DNA of 64,000 bases from Pelodera strongyloides (GCA_036852015.1 JAANDG010000319.1:62001-126000), one strand, 5' to 3'. Numbered from the stretch's first letter, positions 37,447-49,352 are shown. The notes: generated by a model not told the origin, from the letters alone. Made by a program: numbers and translations.

Positions 37447-37568
37447 GGCGTCTTAGTTGAATTAGGCAGTAGAATTATTTTCGCTGGCGGGTTCGCGGGT
37501 AGAAATATTTTAGCTGGCGGGTTCGCGGGTATAAATATTTTAGCTGGCGACCCGCCTAAGACGAACAG

Positions 37569-37642
37569 AGAAATTAACATAAATACGTAAAAATTCAGTT
37601 GTCCACGATGCGTTTCAAAAACCGGCCGGTATTTCGCTTTAA
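37569..37642. mobile_element. Right fragment of the split MITE
   Basis: Reads ACATAAATACGTAAAAATTC, then CACGATGCGTTTCAAAAACC and GGCCGGTATTTCGCTTTAA, which is the standard right end of MITE family 1. It complements the left fragment at 27888-27921. Confidence 0.75.
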
Positions 37643-38268
37643 TGTCAAAATCAAAATCAAAAAATCATCAAAATCAAACATCAAAAGTACTGTTTGAAAG
37701 TTAGTTCGGGATCACTGTTCATTAGAGTCCCCGGGGTAAAAGGCCTATGGGCGTATGGGTATGGGAACATTCGTCCCTTTGGCAATACATTTCCGCGCCT
37801 TGCTCACAGTCAGAGTCAGATCATCAGTTCTATTATTTCCTGGTTATCATACTATACACTATACCCCCTTATATTTTGTTTTCCTTTGCGTTTCTTTTTT
37901 TTATAATCAGCTCTTTCTTATATTTTCTTGTATGTATAATTTTACATTATCTCTATAAATAAACCATATAGTTTTTTCTTCAAAAATGAAAATAAATTCT
38001 CATGAAATTGTGAGAATAACTAGACCCACACTCTTTGTAAATCTAGTGCCTTGCAAGTTATTATAAACCAATATACTAACCTTTCCTCATAAGTTACAAA
38101 AAAAACGTGTTGTTTGTGAGTAGCTACATCACATCCTACCGTGTCACGATTCGAATTCCCGCGCACATACGATACTGTACCGTGCATGCACTTTACATTT
38201 TTCGCGCCGTGACCAATATACTAACCTTTCCTCATAAAGTTACAAAAAACAACGTTTTTTATAGAGAA

Positions 38269-40053
38269 ATGGAATTAAACGAGTTGAACATTCGCCTACA
38301 TGAGAAACGGGATTTGTTGCGTGCAATAGAGGATACTTTTACAAAAATGGAACAGGTATTTTTTTGTTTAAAGCGAAATACCGGCCGTTTTTTTTCCACA
38401 CGTCGTGGACAATTTAGTTCTTACGTATTTATGCTAATTTGCTCGAAGTAGCTCGATTTTTTATTATAATTTATGTTCATTTGCATATGCTGCAGAAGAA
38501 TGCTGGTCTAATCGATGTGTTTCAAAAACCGGCGGGTATTTCGCTTTAATTTTGGACACTGTCTAATTTCCTAAGGGCGCAGGTTCTCATGCAAATTCAC
38601 CGTTCGGGATGGACGTTTTGGAAAGGTTCGAATGTTAGGAGAAAGCAAAAAATACAGTATGAATTAGCATGCAAAACATGCTAATTTGTACCTTTCCATG
38701 CAGTCCATGCTACTGTATTTTTTTCTTTCTCCAAGCATTAGAACGATGAATTTGCATGAGAACCTTTCGGAAAGCTCATCCCGAACGCGCCCTAAAACCG
38801 ACTAGCTAATTTAGGGCGCATTCGTAATAGACATTTCCGGAAAAGAAAAAGAAAACTTTTGGTTCGAGATGGATTTCACCAGAAAAGAATGCAATTGCCA
38901 CGCATACACATGCAAATGATCGATTGATTTTAGTTTCAAGTTTCAATTACGGCACATTTGCATTTTCGACAATTATTTTGCATGTATTATTTTTTTTCTC
39001 GGTGCCCATCTCGAACCACTTTTTTCTTTTCTTTTCCGGAAAATGTCCATCTCGAATGCGCCCATAAAATCATATGCCAGATGATCCCAAATTCGTAAGT
39101 GATATTCAACAGTTCTTTTCCAATCATAGCATTCATAAATTTTATTGAGGAGTTTAGAAATACTTTGAGGTTTAACTTGTATCCATCCGCAGGTCGTGCA
39201 CAAGTGTAAGGCCGAGCTAAACGACCGAGATCCGCCAGAAATTTACCTAACGAAACAGCGAGATCTCTTGAAGATGTACGAAGAGATCGAGACTGTGCTC
39301 AGACGCTACAAATTTCATATGGACGAAACGAAGGAAATCATTCGAGTCAGTTTTTACTATTAAACGAAATACCGGTCGGTTTTTGAAGCGCATCGAGTAC
39401 ATCAGCGTCCTTATGCAGCATATGCAAATGAACATGAATTAGAATAATAAAATCGAGCTAAATTCGAGCAAATTAGCATAAATACGTAAGAATTCAGCTG
39501 CCCGCGATGCGTTCCAAAAAAACACCGGCGTTTCGCTTTAATTTGCTAAATACTAGAAAATATGAATGGGAATCACCGAGTACAAGTTCTGATTTTCAAT
39601 GTTCTTTCCATAGGGTATTTATGTTGCTATTTTGCTATTGGAAAAGAGAAATCGTTACCCAGTCGCTTTCAATATGTCATGACAAATTTGGCCTACTGTA
39701 TGTATTCTAACCAGGAATTGCCTCGTGGGCCCCAAAATAGAGCATGATTATTTCGAAATATTATGATAGGAGTTTGATGAACTTTGACCCATTTACCGTT
39801 CCCTGGTAGCACGCAACTTTGTGTGTGTGGCGATTTTTTGCTGATACTGAAAAATCACAACATAAATACGCTATATTTCTCATGAGCCCAATATGCCGTA
39901 TTTTCTTGGCAAATGAAACACATTAAAATATGAATGAAAGCCTGCAAAAACTATGACCTTATTATTTGAATAATAGTTGAAAAGTTGACAGCATACAACC
40001 TATCAATAATTTTTCAGCGAATCGATGCATATGGAGCAGCACCTGCAGCCTGA
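38269..40053 (+). CDS. Small helical protein, copy 2 of 3, 91 aa
   Basis: Exons 38269-38355, 39193-39345, 40018-40053, phase 0 throughout, with a TTTTTTATAG acceptor 4 bp before the start region. The protein opens MELNELNIRLHEKRDLL, has HKCKAELNDRDPPEIY and RYKFHMDETKEIIR in exon 2, and ends RIDAYGAAPAA. It is nearly identical to copy 3. Intron 1 holds one family 1 MITE and two extra foldback elements; intron 2 holds the shared MITE. The AATAAA of the other copies reads CATAAA here, which may weaken 3' processing. Function unknown. Confidence 0.78.
38370..38547. mobile_element. MITE family 1 copy in intron 1 of small gene copy 2
   Basis: Begins AAAGCGAAATACCGGCCG, 14 bp after the donor, and ends GGCGGGTATTTCGCTTT. 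In copy 3 only the first 30 bp remain (47960-47989), so most of the element was deleted there. Confidence 0.85.
38571..39064. mobile_element. Two adjacent foldback elements (GGGCGC ends)
   Basis: The first (about 38571-38793) has ends AGGGCGCAGGTTCTCATGCA and AACGCGCCCT with a long inverted interior (GCAAATTCACCGTTC; AATTTGCATGAGAACC). The second (about 38812-39064) has ends GGGCGCATTCG and CGAATGCGCCC and inner TTTCCGGAAAAG / CTTTTCCGGAAA. Copy 3 lacks the second element at the matching place (48010), reading straight through CTAATATAAAATC. Confidence 0.8.
39362..39539. mobile_element. MITE family 1 variant, shared by all three small genes
   Basis: AAACGAAATACCGGTCGG start and CACCGGCGTTTCGCTTT end, 16 bp after exon 2. 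Matches 25398-25574 and 48303-48479. Confidence 0.88.
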
Positions 40054-41927
40054 GGCCTGAGCCAATGAAGTAACACACATCTCAATCGACCGAATTTTTG
40101 TGAATAAGTACTGTATTTACGTTAACATAAAAGTTTACTGTCGTTGGCCAATTTTACAATACACCATGTAGAGTACCACAAATAGTGTACTTCAGTGCGT
40201 GCACCTCCCTTTTGAAATCATATTTATTTTTAGTAGGGGGAGGCGCATCACAAATCATGTCCATTGATAGGTTCAATCACACGAAAACGAATTTAAATAC
40301 ACTGAAAATTACCTGTCACTAAAAGAATAAAACCAATGTTCCATACAGATAATGCTGCGCGTTTGGGTCGTACACAGATATGTAGACACAAATAATTTGT
40401 AATATCATCTTGTTCAAACTCATCGAAGAGGGTAATCAGGAAAAAAAACTGTAAACTCGGTCACGGGTCAATCGGTTAGTATTCATGGGATGAAAAATGA
40501 CAATGAAAATTCATTGAAAAATGTACTACGAAAAAAAAAATGCTTGTTTTTGTCCCCTAATACAGAATTGCATTTTCATTTATTTCAGAGAGACGAATCT
40601 GCGTTTCGAAATACTCTTTTTGTTTGTACAACTGTTTGCCGTGAACTACCCTGACAAGAGACACCGAAACAAAAATGGGCTGGATATTGCCTAACAATGA
40701 GGGGTTTACAAGCTTCACCTACGCTTTACTACCCAACGAACGACCTTTTCTATTAATTATTACACTAGTTTAGTGCCTACTTAAGTTAAAGTTACTCAGA
40801 AAATATATATATTGTTTGCGACTTACTGTATTGAACACTTGCCTCTGTATGCATAGTATAGTATAGTACATCGCGATTTTAGATAATACTTATTCATGAG
40901 AATAATTCAATATTTAAAAAGTGAAGTAACAAATTGATACTGTAATAGATAGACTAACCACTTTTACTAGATAACAAATCATTTATGCAAAAACAAATTT
41001 TTATATCATTACTTGAAAAAAATCATACAGATACTCGACAATTCAAATAGTCATCGATTTTCATTATAAACGTTGAATCCCGTGTATATAGATTTGCATT
41101 TCGCATACTTGTAATAATTACCAAGATGCTTAGTTATTTTATAAAATAAGTTATGAAATCATCATGTAATAATTACCAAACATATTTAGTTATTTATAAA
41201 ATACGTTATGAAATCACCATACCAAATATCCACATCCCAATAAAAACCCTTTGCTTTCGTCTGTTTGTGCTCATGTCTGCGCCCAATAACGTGCATTACG
41301 AGATCGATTTTCTATTCCGATTATTATTTTTCTTTTGTGAAAAGAGTGAAAACTCATAGCTTAACCATGGAAAAGCTTAACTATAGAATGGGCATTTCTA
41401 AACCTCTACAGCTGTTTTATATTACTTTCTTTCTTACATATATTGAATGATAGCGAGTTTGAATTATATTTAGTTTTCCATATAAGGCTTATTGTTAGTT
41501 TGGAACTTGGCAATGAAATTATTAAAAAAAGTTTTCTGTAGTCGAATTACTCGTGTGTTGATATCGTTATCATTTCTGCATTGAACATAGTTTTGTGAAT
41601 TCCATGAAAATAATAAAAAAGGATAAAAATTTGTACACATGTGTACCTCATTTTTTGTACCCAATTAATATTTCAATGGCATTTTATAACGTTATACTTT
41701 GAACAAACCACTCATAACATACATAGCTTCGTTTCAAGAGCTTATATTCTATACTGTCCAAGATTTATATACTTGCGTTCAAAGTTGATTATTGTTATAG
41801 ATAACTCGAATTCTTTCATAAAATATTCTCCGGATTTTCTGATTTCTCGCTAGAAGTTGTACCATTACGATCTTGTGAAACTTTTCCAATTATTGATTTT
41901 CTAGAATTTATTGATTACCTTTTTTGG
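40054..41927. other. Intergenic between small gene and rsef copy A
   Basis: No exon supported. A TTTATTTCAG at about 40590 followed by a short open stretch looks exon-like, but the matching copy B sequence (49870-50020) has frame-changing indels. It is AT-rich. A TTTTCTAG acceptor at about 41904 lies 24 bp before the rsef start and is a plausible spliced-leader site. The corresponding copy B region is 49353-51189. Confidence 0.5.
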
Positions 41928-42397
41928 ATGGGTTCGACAGCTGATACAGAACGGCTTTTTCAATTATGTGACCGTGGAAGTAAGGGCTTTTTGACACAGG
42001 AGGACCTCAGGTTCGCATGCCCACAGCTGGACCAGCAGGTTTGCAGTCTTGTAGTTTACAGTCTATAGTCTGTTGTATACCGCAGTTTCTTTTTATAATT
42101 CATGTAGTTTGTAGTCTAAGGTTTAAAGGGTTGTAGTGAAGCACATGCTGGACCTGAAGCTGGTGTTCCTGTGCCCTTCTGGCACGTTGCCCATGACACC
42201 CATATACAATACCTCTTCCAAGTCTGTAGTCTGTATCTTATTGGTTCTTTTTTGTAGCTTATAGTTTGTAGTTTATTTCCACATTCAGGACGTGGCATTC
42301 ATTTTTGAATCGTTAGACACGGACCGAAGTGGAAGAATTGAAAAAGAGGAATTTCTAGAGGGATTTGTGAAAACGATCAGCTGTGCAGAGTCGCAGG

Positions 42398-42443
<46 letters not shown>

Positions 42444-45400
42444 AAGAGAGAGAGAGAGAGAGAGGGACTTGCAAATTTTAGAAACTTATGCATACTGTAG
42501 ACAAGTAATATTAAATAATATGTGATTTTTCTTATCGTGCTAGGAAACTCCGTAACCTCTGTTAGCCAATATTTTTTTCTCTTTTTTTTCTTATTAGATT
42601 GTTACATTGTTAGTACGCGCTTTACAGTACTAAACCATTATGGGGGTTTGCCAGTATGCTGAAAGCTTACAATCTTGCAACTACAAGATAATTTTTTTTA
42701 ATTTTTCGTATGTTATATGCAGGTTTCGTGCAGAAATACGGCAGTATTTGACAGAATCACACCGATTTTTTGGGATACTTGCAAACCTGCAAACCCCATT
42801 ACTCTCTAGAATTCCGTTTCAAAGGTATTCCAGGTCGTACTGGGCTTCAGAGACGTGCCTCCGTACTTGAAGACGTATATGAAGACAGAAATGAAACAGT
42901 TTACGCAAGTGACAGTGATGGCAAACGGGTAAGATAAGCTATGAGTTGAGCAAGAGCAAATTTCAATTTCCTAAACCAGTAGACACTCTTTTGAAGTTTG
43001 TAAGTGACACAAAATTTGTGTATTTAAAACAATACGAATCAATATAATACAACAATTGCTTTTGTTATGATTTTCAGTACGTTGCAATTATTTTGTGAAG
43101 TTAATTTTCAGTAGGTTACAACAATTATATTTTATATATTTATATTCTTCCAGCTCTCCCGTCCCACTAATTTTGACGACGATGTCTACGTATCAGAAGC
43201 CGAATCAATAAAAGTCGACTTCGCAGTGCCATGGTTTGACTTTAAAGCGAAATACGGGCCGGTTTTTGAAACGCATCGTGGGCAACTGACTTCTAGCGTA
43301 TTTATGCTAATTTGCTTGAATTGAGCTCAATTTTTTTATTCTAATTTATGTTCACTTGCGTATGCTGCATAAAAATGCTGGTGTGCTCGATGCGTTTCAA
43401 AAACTGGCCAGTATTTAGCTTCAATTATATATTCCACAATTATTCGCCTTTGTTTATTTGGTAACACAGTAACTAATTGCTGAGAGTAATTTGCATACAA
43501 AACAAAAACAGTTGGTGTTGGTGTTGGTGTAGCTTGCTTCGGCAATAGAAATGAATGGTGTAGAATCCTACAGTTTTGGGATAGAAAATACTGGAAAGCG
43601 GGGGGTCTAATTGTTGTAAGAAAGCAATAGAAAGGAAATTCTGTGTTTTCAGTCAGGACGAAGTACTGGCTTTATATCAACAACTTCAAGGAGCCGGAAT
43701 GCCTCAGTTGTTACGAAAATTTGAAAAGGTGAGTCTTAATAATACGGAAACTTCTGACGTAAAAGTGGAAAATTAAGCGAACAATTGCCAATATCATCAA
43801 GTACGTGCTAAATTCTAAAACTTTTATTGTTAAAAAAATCATGATAGAAATTGCTCACAGCGCTAACTGCTAACTGCTAACAGATCTCGTATTATAAGGA
43901 GGTGGCTTATGACAAAATGACATTTTCACAATGTAGTTTTCATAAGCTATTGGTACTGAAGAATAGTCTAACGGTCTGATCTATATCCTTGTTTCTGCTT
44001 TATTAATGCAAAACTTTAAAACAATGATTATCTCAGGTGGTAGGCACATTTTGCAAGGAAATCAATACACACCGGGAGGAGAATGAGCGATTGCAGCATG
44101 TTTATACAAAGTAAGGATTTGTATATTTTAAGATATAATTGTTTAACTATTTACTTTACTAGTGAGTATTTTAGTCATTATGGAGAACTACTGAGATACC
44201 ATGCAAATATGAGAGTAAAAAAACTAATAATGATAAAGTTCGTGTGCCACCTAACCCGGTATATTAATTTGGAAGATCGTTCTGGGAACTAAAGCGAAAT
44301 GTTAGCCCCTTTGGAAAATTTGCATATGATAAGCAAATCCTATATATCCTATGCTAATTTTGCGCGATCGTCCACGGCAATCGCGCAAAATTAGCATAGG
44401 ATACATGAATTGCTTATCATATGCAAATTTTTCAAAGGGGCTAGCATTTCGCTTTAAATAATTAAATAAAAAAAAAAGAACCACGACCATTATGGCTGAA
44501 CAATGTTTCGTTTGACGGAAATAAAAAATAAAACGACCTGTCCTTACACAATATTTAGCCCCAACTATTGAACATTTTATGCACAATTAGTATTCAGTCA
44601 TCATATTGACTCATAAGAATTCATTTAGTTTTGCTTACTTTTGACATTTTCTGGTATTCTTTTTCCTCCCCGGATTATTATAATGGTTTATTTGAGCAAC
44701 GCATAAAGAGACAAATGAAAATACATATATCAACAAATGGGTAAAAGCGAATCCACGAGAGTAGAGGGATCAAGTTCTTCACTACTTACGAGGATGAATA
44801 CTTACGGGGATGAACTTACGAGGATGAATACTTACGAGGATGAATTAGACTTTGGGAATTTATGTCACATATTTCTTAAGTTGTATGCCCACCCAACAGT
44901 AGCTCGTTAATTAATTTTTCATTTCAAATGTAAACGTTTGTCTACCATAACGTGCGTCAACTTAGCTAATGTATGGCAATCGCTTAATCCATGCGCGCTC
45001 AATTCGCGCACCGCGACGTTAGCGCCGCGCACTCTAAAAATCATAATTCAGCGAACGCGAGGTGTTCAATCGTCGTATGGAAGAAGTGGAATCAGAAATT
45101 GATCAACAATTAGCGATGGCCGAAAGGAAAGCGAGACAGGAAGTTAGTTATATGCATACTGTAATGGCTCTGTGCTGTTAGGGTAAACGCTAATTTAGTA
45201 AAGCCCCGGTCCTACAGTACACCAATCAATTGGTATGGCAAGACCATAATCTGTTCCAAATTCCAAGATGCTACGTCCCAGTAATGAATATTTTGAAGGC
45301 TTTTCTGCATTTGCAACATTGTAGAATTGCTAAAAGAATTCCAAAAAAATATTTTACAAAAAACCGTTATACTCACAAAATTCCACAGGAACGAGAGCGC

Positions 45401-46896
45401 TTGGAGCGCGAAAAAGAGATAATGAGAGAGCAGATGGAGACGGAGATTCAAGAGATGCGAGAGAACATCGAGAAACTACAGAGAATGGAGAAGGTGCTAG
45501 AGAGAGAGGGACAGAAAATGGGAGCGCAGAAGGAGCTTCAGGAGAAGCTACATGTAAGCTAAATTTGGGAAATATACCTATGTATTGAGAGAGGCGAGAG
45601 ATGCGAGAGATGCGAGAGATGAGAGGGAACAGACGCAGAGATACCGTAGTGCACATTCTTCTATTGTATAAATTAGCATATTTTTAAATGTTAGGAAGTT
45701 TCCACCGAAAACCTGGATCTTCGACGTAATGTAGCCGAGAATCATTTGGAATTGGCCATGATTAAATCAGAACTGGTTTGTTTTACTTTCATGTGTCTGG
45801 AATTTTCTTTTGATTGATTCGGGTGGTTTTCATGTAATTGCGCTTCCTGTTCTCTGTTGTGACGCACCGCACTTTTCTCCTTATCTTATGCTAAGGCACT
45901 ATTGGATTTTTACGTAATCAGTGTGTTAATAATAAAATATTTATTGATTACATTCAAAGTACATAATCAGAAGGCAACCCTAAGACGGCAACGCGTGTAA
46001 AAACTTCCCATGCACATGCTGACAAGGGGCCCTACTGTATATTTCATATTTCTAGTAGTAAGTAAGCAAATAAATACTGCGATAAAATAAATATATTGCA
46101 GAAGTAAGTTTCAAAAGCATGTATCAAATTAATTTAAATTAAATTCAGGCTCAAACTCGCGCCGAATACGAGTCGAAACAGATGGAATTGAGCAGTCAAA
46201 GGCATATGGCAGCCATTACTTCTGAAGAAACGGAGAACGTGCAACGACAGCTGCAACTTTTATTGTAAGAGAATGCAAAACAACTTTTAATTCACAATAA
46301 TGGAATACCATAACCTAGCTAACCTACTTTAAAAAGTCGATCAGAAACGATGCAAACAATCCCTCGCAGTTACATGAGTTTGTGCGCTAGTATATGTATA
46401 GTTGCACCTTATATGATTTATTATAAAGATCTAAGATGCGAGAATATACCGTAGACATACGGTAACATTTATATTTTATATTTCAGCGACGCTAATCGCA
46501 AGCTTCACGACACAAATGACTCGCTACGAAGCGCTCTTGACAGAAGATCATCTATTGTACAACAATTTAATTTGGTATGGATATTTGAGGGAGAAAATAA
46601 ATGTATTTATATCATAGGACCGCGGCAGGGCTCATCAGATCACATAGTACCTCGAAGTACACTAGGTTTCGCACTCGACGCAAACCCATAACACTATAAA
46701 ATATGTATATTCAATGTTGCAGCGTAGCACCCCATCTCCGTATCATACACCCACAACTCCTATGCGACCCACGGATTTATCACTACGACATACGCCCACG
46801 TACAGTGGTTTTGTTACGGATGAAGAAGGTAGAAGACTAATTTTCTTATTGCAGGCTGCTCCTAAGCATTGGCTAGTTAATCGCACAATTAAATAA
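41928..46896 (+). CDS. rsef-1: Truncated rsef-1 paralogue (EF-hand + coiled coil, no Rab domain), 12 exons
   Basis: Exons: 41928-42038, 42289-42397, 42810-42928, 43154-43233, 43653-43728, 44037-44110, 45052-45142, 45389-45553, 45695-45775, 46149-46264, 46487-46574, 46723-46828, all in phase (1216 nt, 405 codons). Residues 1-73 hold a degenerate first EF hand and a canonical second loop ([13 protein letters not shown]). Residues about 166-350 are charged coiled coil ([19 protein letters not shown]). It ends in a Thr/Pro linker ([17 protein letters not shown]). The duplicated block then stops. If exon 12 reads through its former donor, 22 further codons precede TAA at 46894-46896, giving about 427 aa. 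The Rab GTPase exons present in copy B are missing. Coding exons remain intact relative to copy B, so it may encode a GTPase-less scaffold or decoy. Expression is unknown. Confidence 0.8.
42398..42463. repeat. (GA)n microsatellite directly after rsef copy A exon 2
   Basis: The donor GTAAGAGAGAG merges into a GA run of about 65 bp. Copy B has only about 18 bp of GA at the same place (52114-52131). Confidence 0.9.
43244..43421. mobile_element. MITE family 1 copy 10 bp after rsef copy A exon 4
   Basis: Donor GTTTGAC is followed almost at once by TTTAAAGCGAAATACGGGCC. The right end is GGCCAGTATTTAGCTT. A decayed version is at the same place in copy B (52911-53061), so insertion predates the duplication. 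Confidence 0.85.
44291..44456. mobile_element. Palindromic MITE (AAAGCGAAATGTTAGCCCC)
   Basis: Left arm AAAGCGAAATGTTAGCCCCT with GCATATGATAAGCAAATCC. The right arm is the reverse complement, ending GGGGCTAGCATTTCGCTTT. A half-copy of the family ends at 27442. Not present at the matching place in copy B. Confidence 0.88.
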
Positions 46897-46904
46897 AAGT
46901 TACG

Positions 46905-47265
46905 GAACCGAATTATTTGAATTCCAACTCAGGGAGTGAACAAGTAGAAAAGTAGTTTTACTTAACTACCGCGGGATTATGAAACGTGTAGTGATATGCC
47001 TGCAGAACCTTGCCCTAGCCCTATATGTAAAAATGTAATATGCAGATATTTTCCGAAATAATTTGCATACCCCCGATCGGGAAGCAGCTGTATGAACACG
47101 TTTCGTGATCCAGCGGTAGTTTAGTAGAACTACTTTTCTACTTGTTCACTCCCTGAGTTGGAATTCAAATTATTCGGTTTTGGTAAAGTAGTTGTCTCTA
47201 TTCTTTACTAAATACAAGTAAACTCGAACAAAAACTATGATTTTGTAGTGACTGCGATCCTTTAA
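46905..47265. mobile_element. Truncated family 4 MITE at the duplication junction
   Basis: Sequence from ACCGAATTATTTGAATTCC through CACGTTTCGTGATCC to ACTGCGATCCTTTAA matches the right three quarters of 21034-21473, but the expected left terminus (TTAAAGGATCGCAGTCAC) is absent. It lies exactly between the end of copy A and the start of copy B. Confidence 0.82.
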
Positions 47266-47859
47266 TGAATTTCATCCAAAGTAATGTTCAAAAGTTAGTT
47301 CGGGATCACGGTTCATTAGAGTCCCCGGGGTAAAATGCCTATGGGCGTATGGGACCATTCGTCCCTTCGGCAATACATTTCCGCGCCTTGCAGAGTCAGA
47401 TCATCAGTTCTATAATTTCTTGGTTATCATACTATACCCCCTTATATTTTGTTTTCCTTTGCGTTTTTTTTTTAAATATAATCAGCTGTTTCTTATATTT
47501 TCTTGTATGTATGATTTTACATTATCTCTATAAATAAACCATAACGTTTTTTCTTCAAAAATGAAAATAAATTCTCATGAAATTGTGGGCATAACTAGCC
47601 CCACACTCTTTGTATACGCGTAGTCTTTTGCCTTGCAAGTTATTATAAACCAATAAACTAACCTTTCCTCATAAAGTTACAAAAAAAAACGTTGTTTGTG
47701 AGTAAGCTATATCACATCCTACCGTGTCACGATTCGAATTCCCGCGCACATACGATACTGTACCGTGCATGCACTTTACATTTTTCGCGCCGTGACCAAT
47801 ATACTAACCTTTCCTCATAAAGTTAGAAAAAAACAACGGACAATTTTTTTTGTAGAGAA

Positions 47860-49352
47860 ATGGAATTAAACGAGTTGAGCATTCGCCTACATGAGAAACG
47901 GGATTTGTTGCGTGCAATAGAGGATACTTTTACAAAAATGGAACAGGTATTTTTTGTTTAAAGCGAAATACCGGCCGCTTTTTGAAACCCTAGAACCGAC
48001 TAGCTAATATAAAATCAGATGCCAGATGATCCCAAATTCATAAGTGATGTGATATTCAACAGTTCTGTTCACAATCATAGAATTCAGAAATAATTCAGAA
48101 ATACTTTGTATTTTAACTTGTATCCATCCGCAGGTCGTGCACAAGTGTAAGGCCGAGCTAAACGACCGAGATCCGCCAGAAATTTACCTAACGAAACAAC
48201 GAGATATTCTGAAGATGTACGAAGAGATCGAAACTGTGCTCAGACGCTACAAATTTCATATGGACGAAGCGAAGGAAATCATTCGAGTTAGTTTTTACTA
48301 TTAAACGAAATACCGGTCGGTTTTTGAAGCGCATCGAGTACATCAGCGTCTTTATGCAGCATATTCAAATGAACATGAATTACAATAAAAAATCGAGCTA
48401 AATTCGAGCAAGTTAGCATAAATACGTAAGAATTCAGCTGCCCGCGATGCGTCCCAAAAAAACACCGGCGTTTCGCTTTAATTTGCTAAGTACTGCAAAA
48501 TATGAATGGGAATCACCGAGTTCTTATTTTCAATGTTCTTTCCATAGGGTATTTATGTTGCTATTTTGCTACTGGAAGGTGAAATCGTTACCCAGTCGCT
48601 TTCAATATGTCATGACAAATTTGGCCTACTGTATGTATGTTAAAGGGATCGGCTCACCTCAAATTGTGTCTGTTTTTTTCTGTTTCTTTATTTTCTATAA
48701 GGGATAATAAAAATTTGGAATACAAAAAGTAGTGTTATATTTCAATACTCACGAAGATATTAGGTGATAAAGTGGTGGATCGATCGGCCCGAAATGAAAA
48801 AGTGTTAATTGTCACATACAAACAAGGCAGGACAATTACACTTTTTCATTTCGGGCCGATCGATCCACCACTTTATCACCTAATATCTTCGTGAGTATTG
48901 AAATTGAACACTTCTTTTTGTATTCCAAATTTTTATTATCCCTTATAGAAAATAAAGAAACAAAAAAAACAGGCATAATTTAAGGTGAGCCGGTCCCTTT
49001 AACCAGGAAATGCCTTGTGGGCCCCAAAACAGAGCATCATTATTTCGAAATATTATTATAGAGTTTGATGAACTGTGACCCATTTAGCATGTGGAACGCA
49101 ACTTTGTCATTTGTGTGGGTGGCGATCTGGTTTTTTTTGCTGATACTGAAAAATCACAACATAAATACGCTATATTTCTCATGAGCCCAATATGCCGTAT
49201 TTTCTTGGCGAATGAAACACATTAAAATATGAATGAAAGAATGCAAAAACTATGACCTTATTATTTGAATAATAGTTGAAAAGTTAACAGCATACAACCT
49301 ATCAATAATTTTTCAGCGAATCGATGCATGTGGAGCAGCACCTGCAGCCTGA
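47860..49352 (+). CDS. Small helical protein, copy 3 of 3, 91 aa
   Basis: Exons 47860-47946, 48134-48286 and 49317-49352, all phase 0. A TTTTTTTTGTAG acceptor lies 4 bp before the ATG. The protein opens MELNELSIRLHEKRDLL and keeps HKCKAELNDRDPPEIY and RYKFHMDEAKEIIR, ending RIDAYGAAPAA. Intron 1 is much shorter than in copy 2 because most of a MITE and both GGGCGC foldbacks are missing; intron 2 carries the shared MITE plus a family 2 hairpin. AATAAA is intact downstream. Function unknown. Confidence 0.78.
48303..48479. mobile_element. MITE family 1 variant in intron 2, copy 3
   Basis: Orthologous to 25398-25574 and 39362-39539: AAACGAAATACCGGTCGG start, CACCGGCGTTTCGCTTT end. Confidence 0.88.
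48640..49002. mobile_element. Palindromic MITE family 2, copy B only
   Basis: TTAAAGGGATCGGCTCACCT to AGGTGAGCCGGTCCCTTTAA hairpin. Copy A at the same place reads TGTATTCTAACCAGG without any element, so this is a young insertion. Confidence 0.92.

Larger units (their letters stand above)
27922..37568. mobile_element. Large nested element with 7.4-kb palindrome
   Basis: It lies between two halves of one MITE. Its ends resemble each other in inverse orientation: left CTGCGTTCGTTTTTGGCGGA and, on the other strand at the right, CTGTTCGTCTTAGGCGGGTC. Both ends carry subterminal copies of TTATTTTCGCTGGCGG-like motifs, repeated three times at 37475-37555. The left 2.1 kb is unique and holds a small gene; the rest is a palindrome (30050-37446). 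No transposase domain was recognised, so the class is unknown and the boundaries are inferred. No clear target-site duplication was seen. Confidence 0.6.
37686..46904. repeat. Segmental duplication, copy A
   Basis: Collinear with about 47280-57760 (copy B), from the shared GTTAGTTCGGGATCAC / AGAGTCCCCGGGG motif through rsef exon 12 and the following ATTGGCTAGTTAAT. Both exons and introns match, interrupted by copy-specific MITE insertions and small indels. A shorter third relative covers about 24590-26690. Confidence 0.93.

Noticed and set aside
40580..40760. Exon-like stretch after TTTATTTCAG with ATGGGCTGG
   Set aside because: The copy B equivalent has indels that break the frame.
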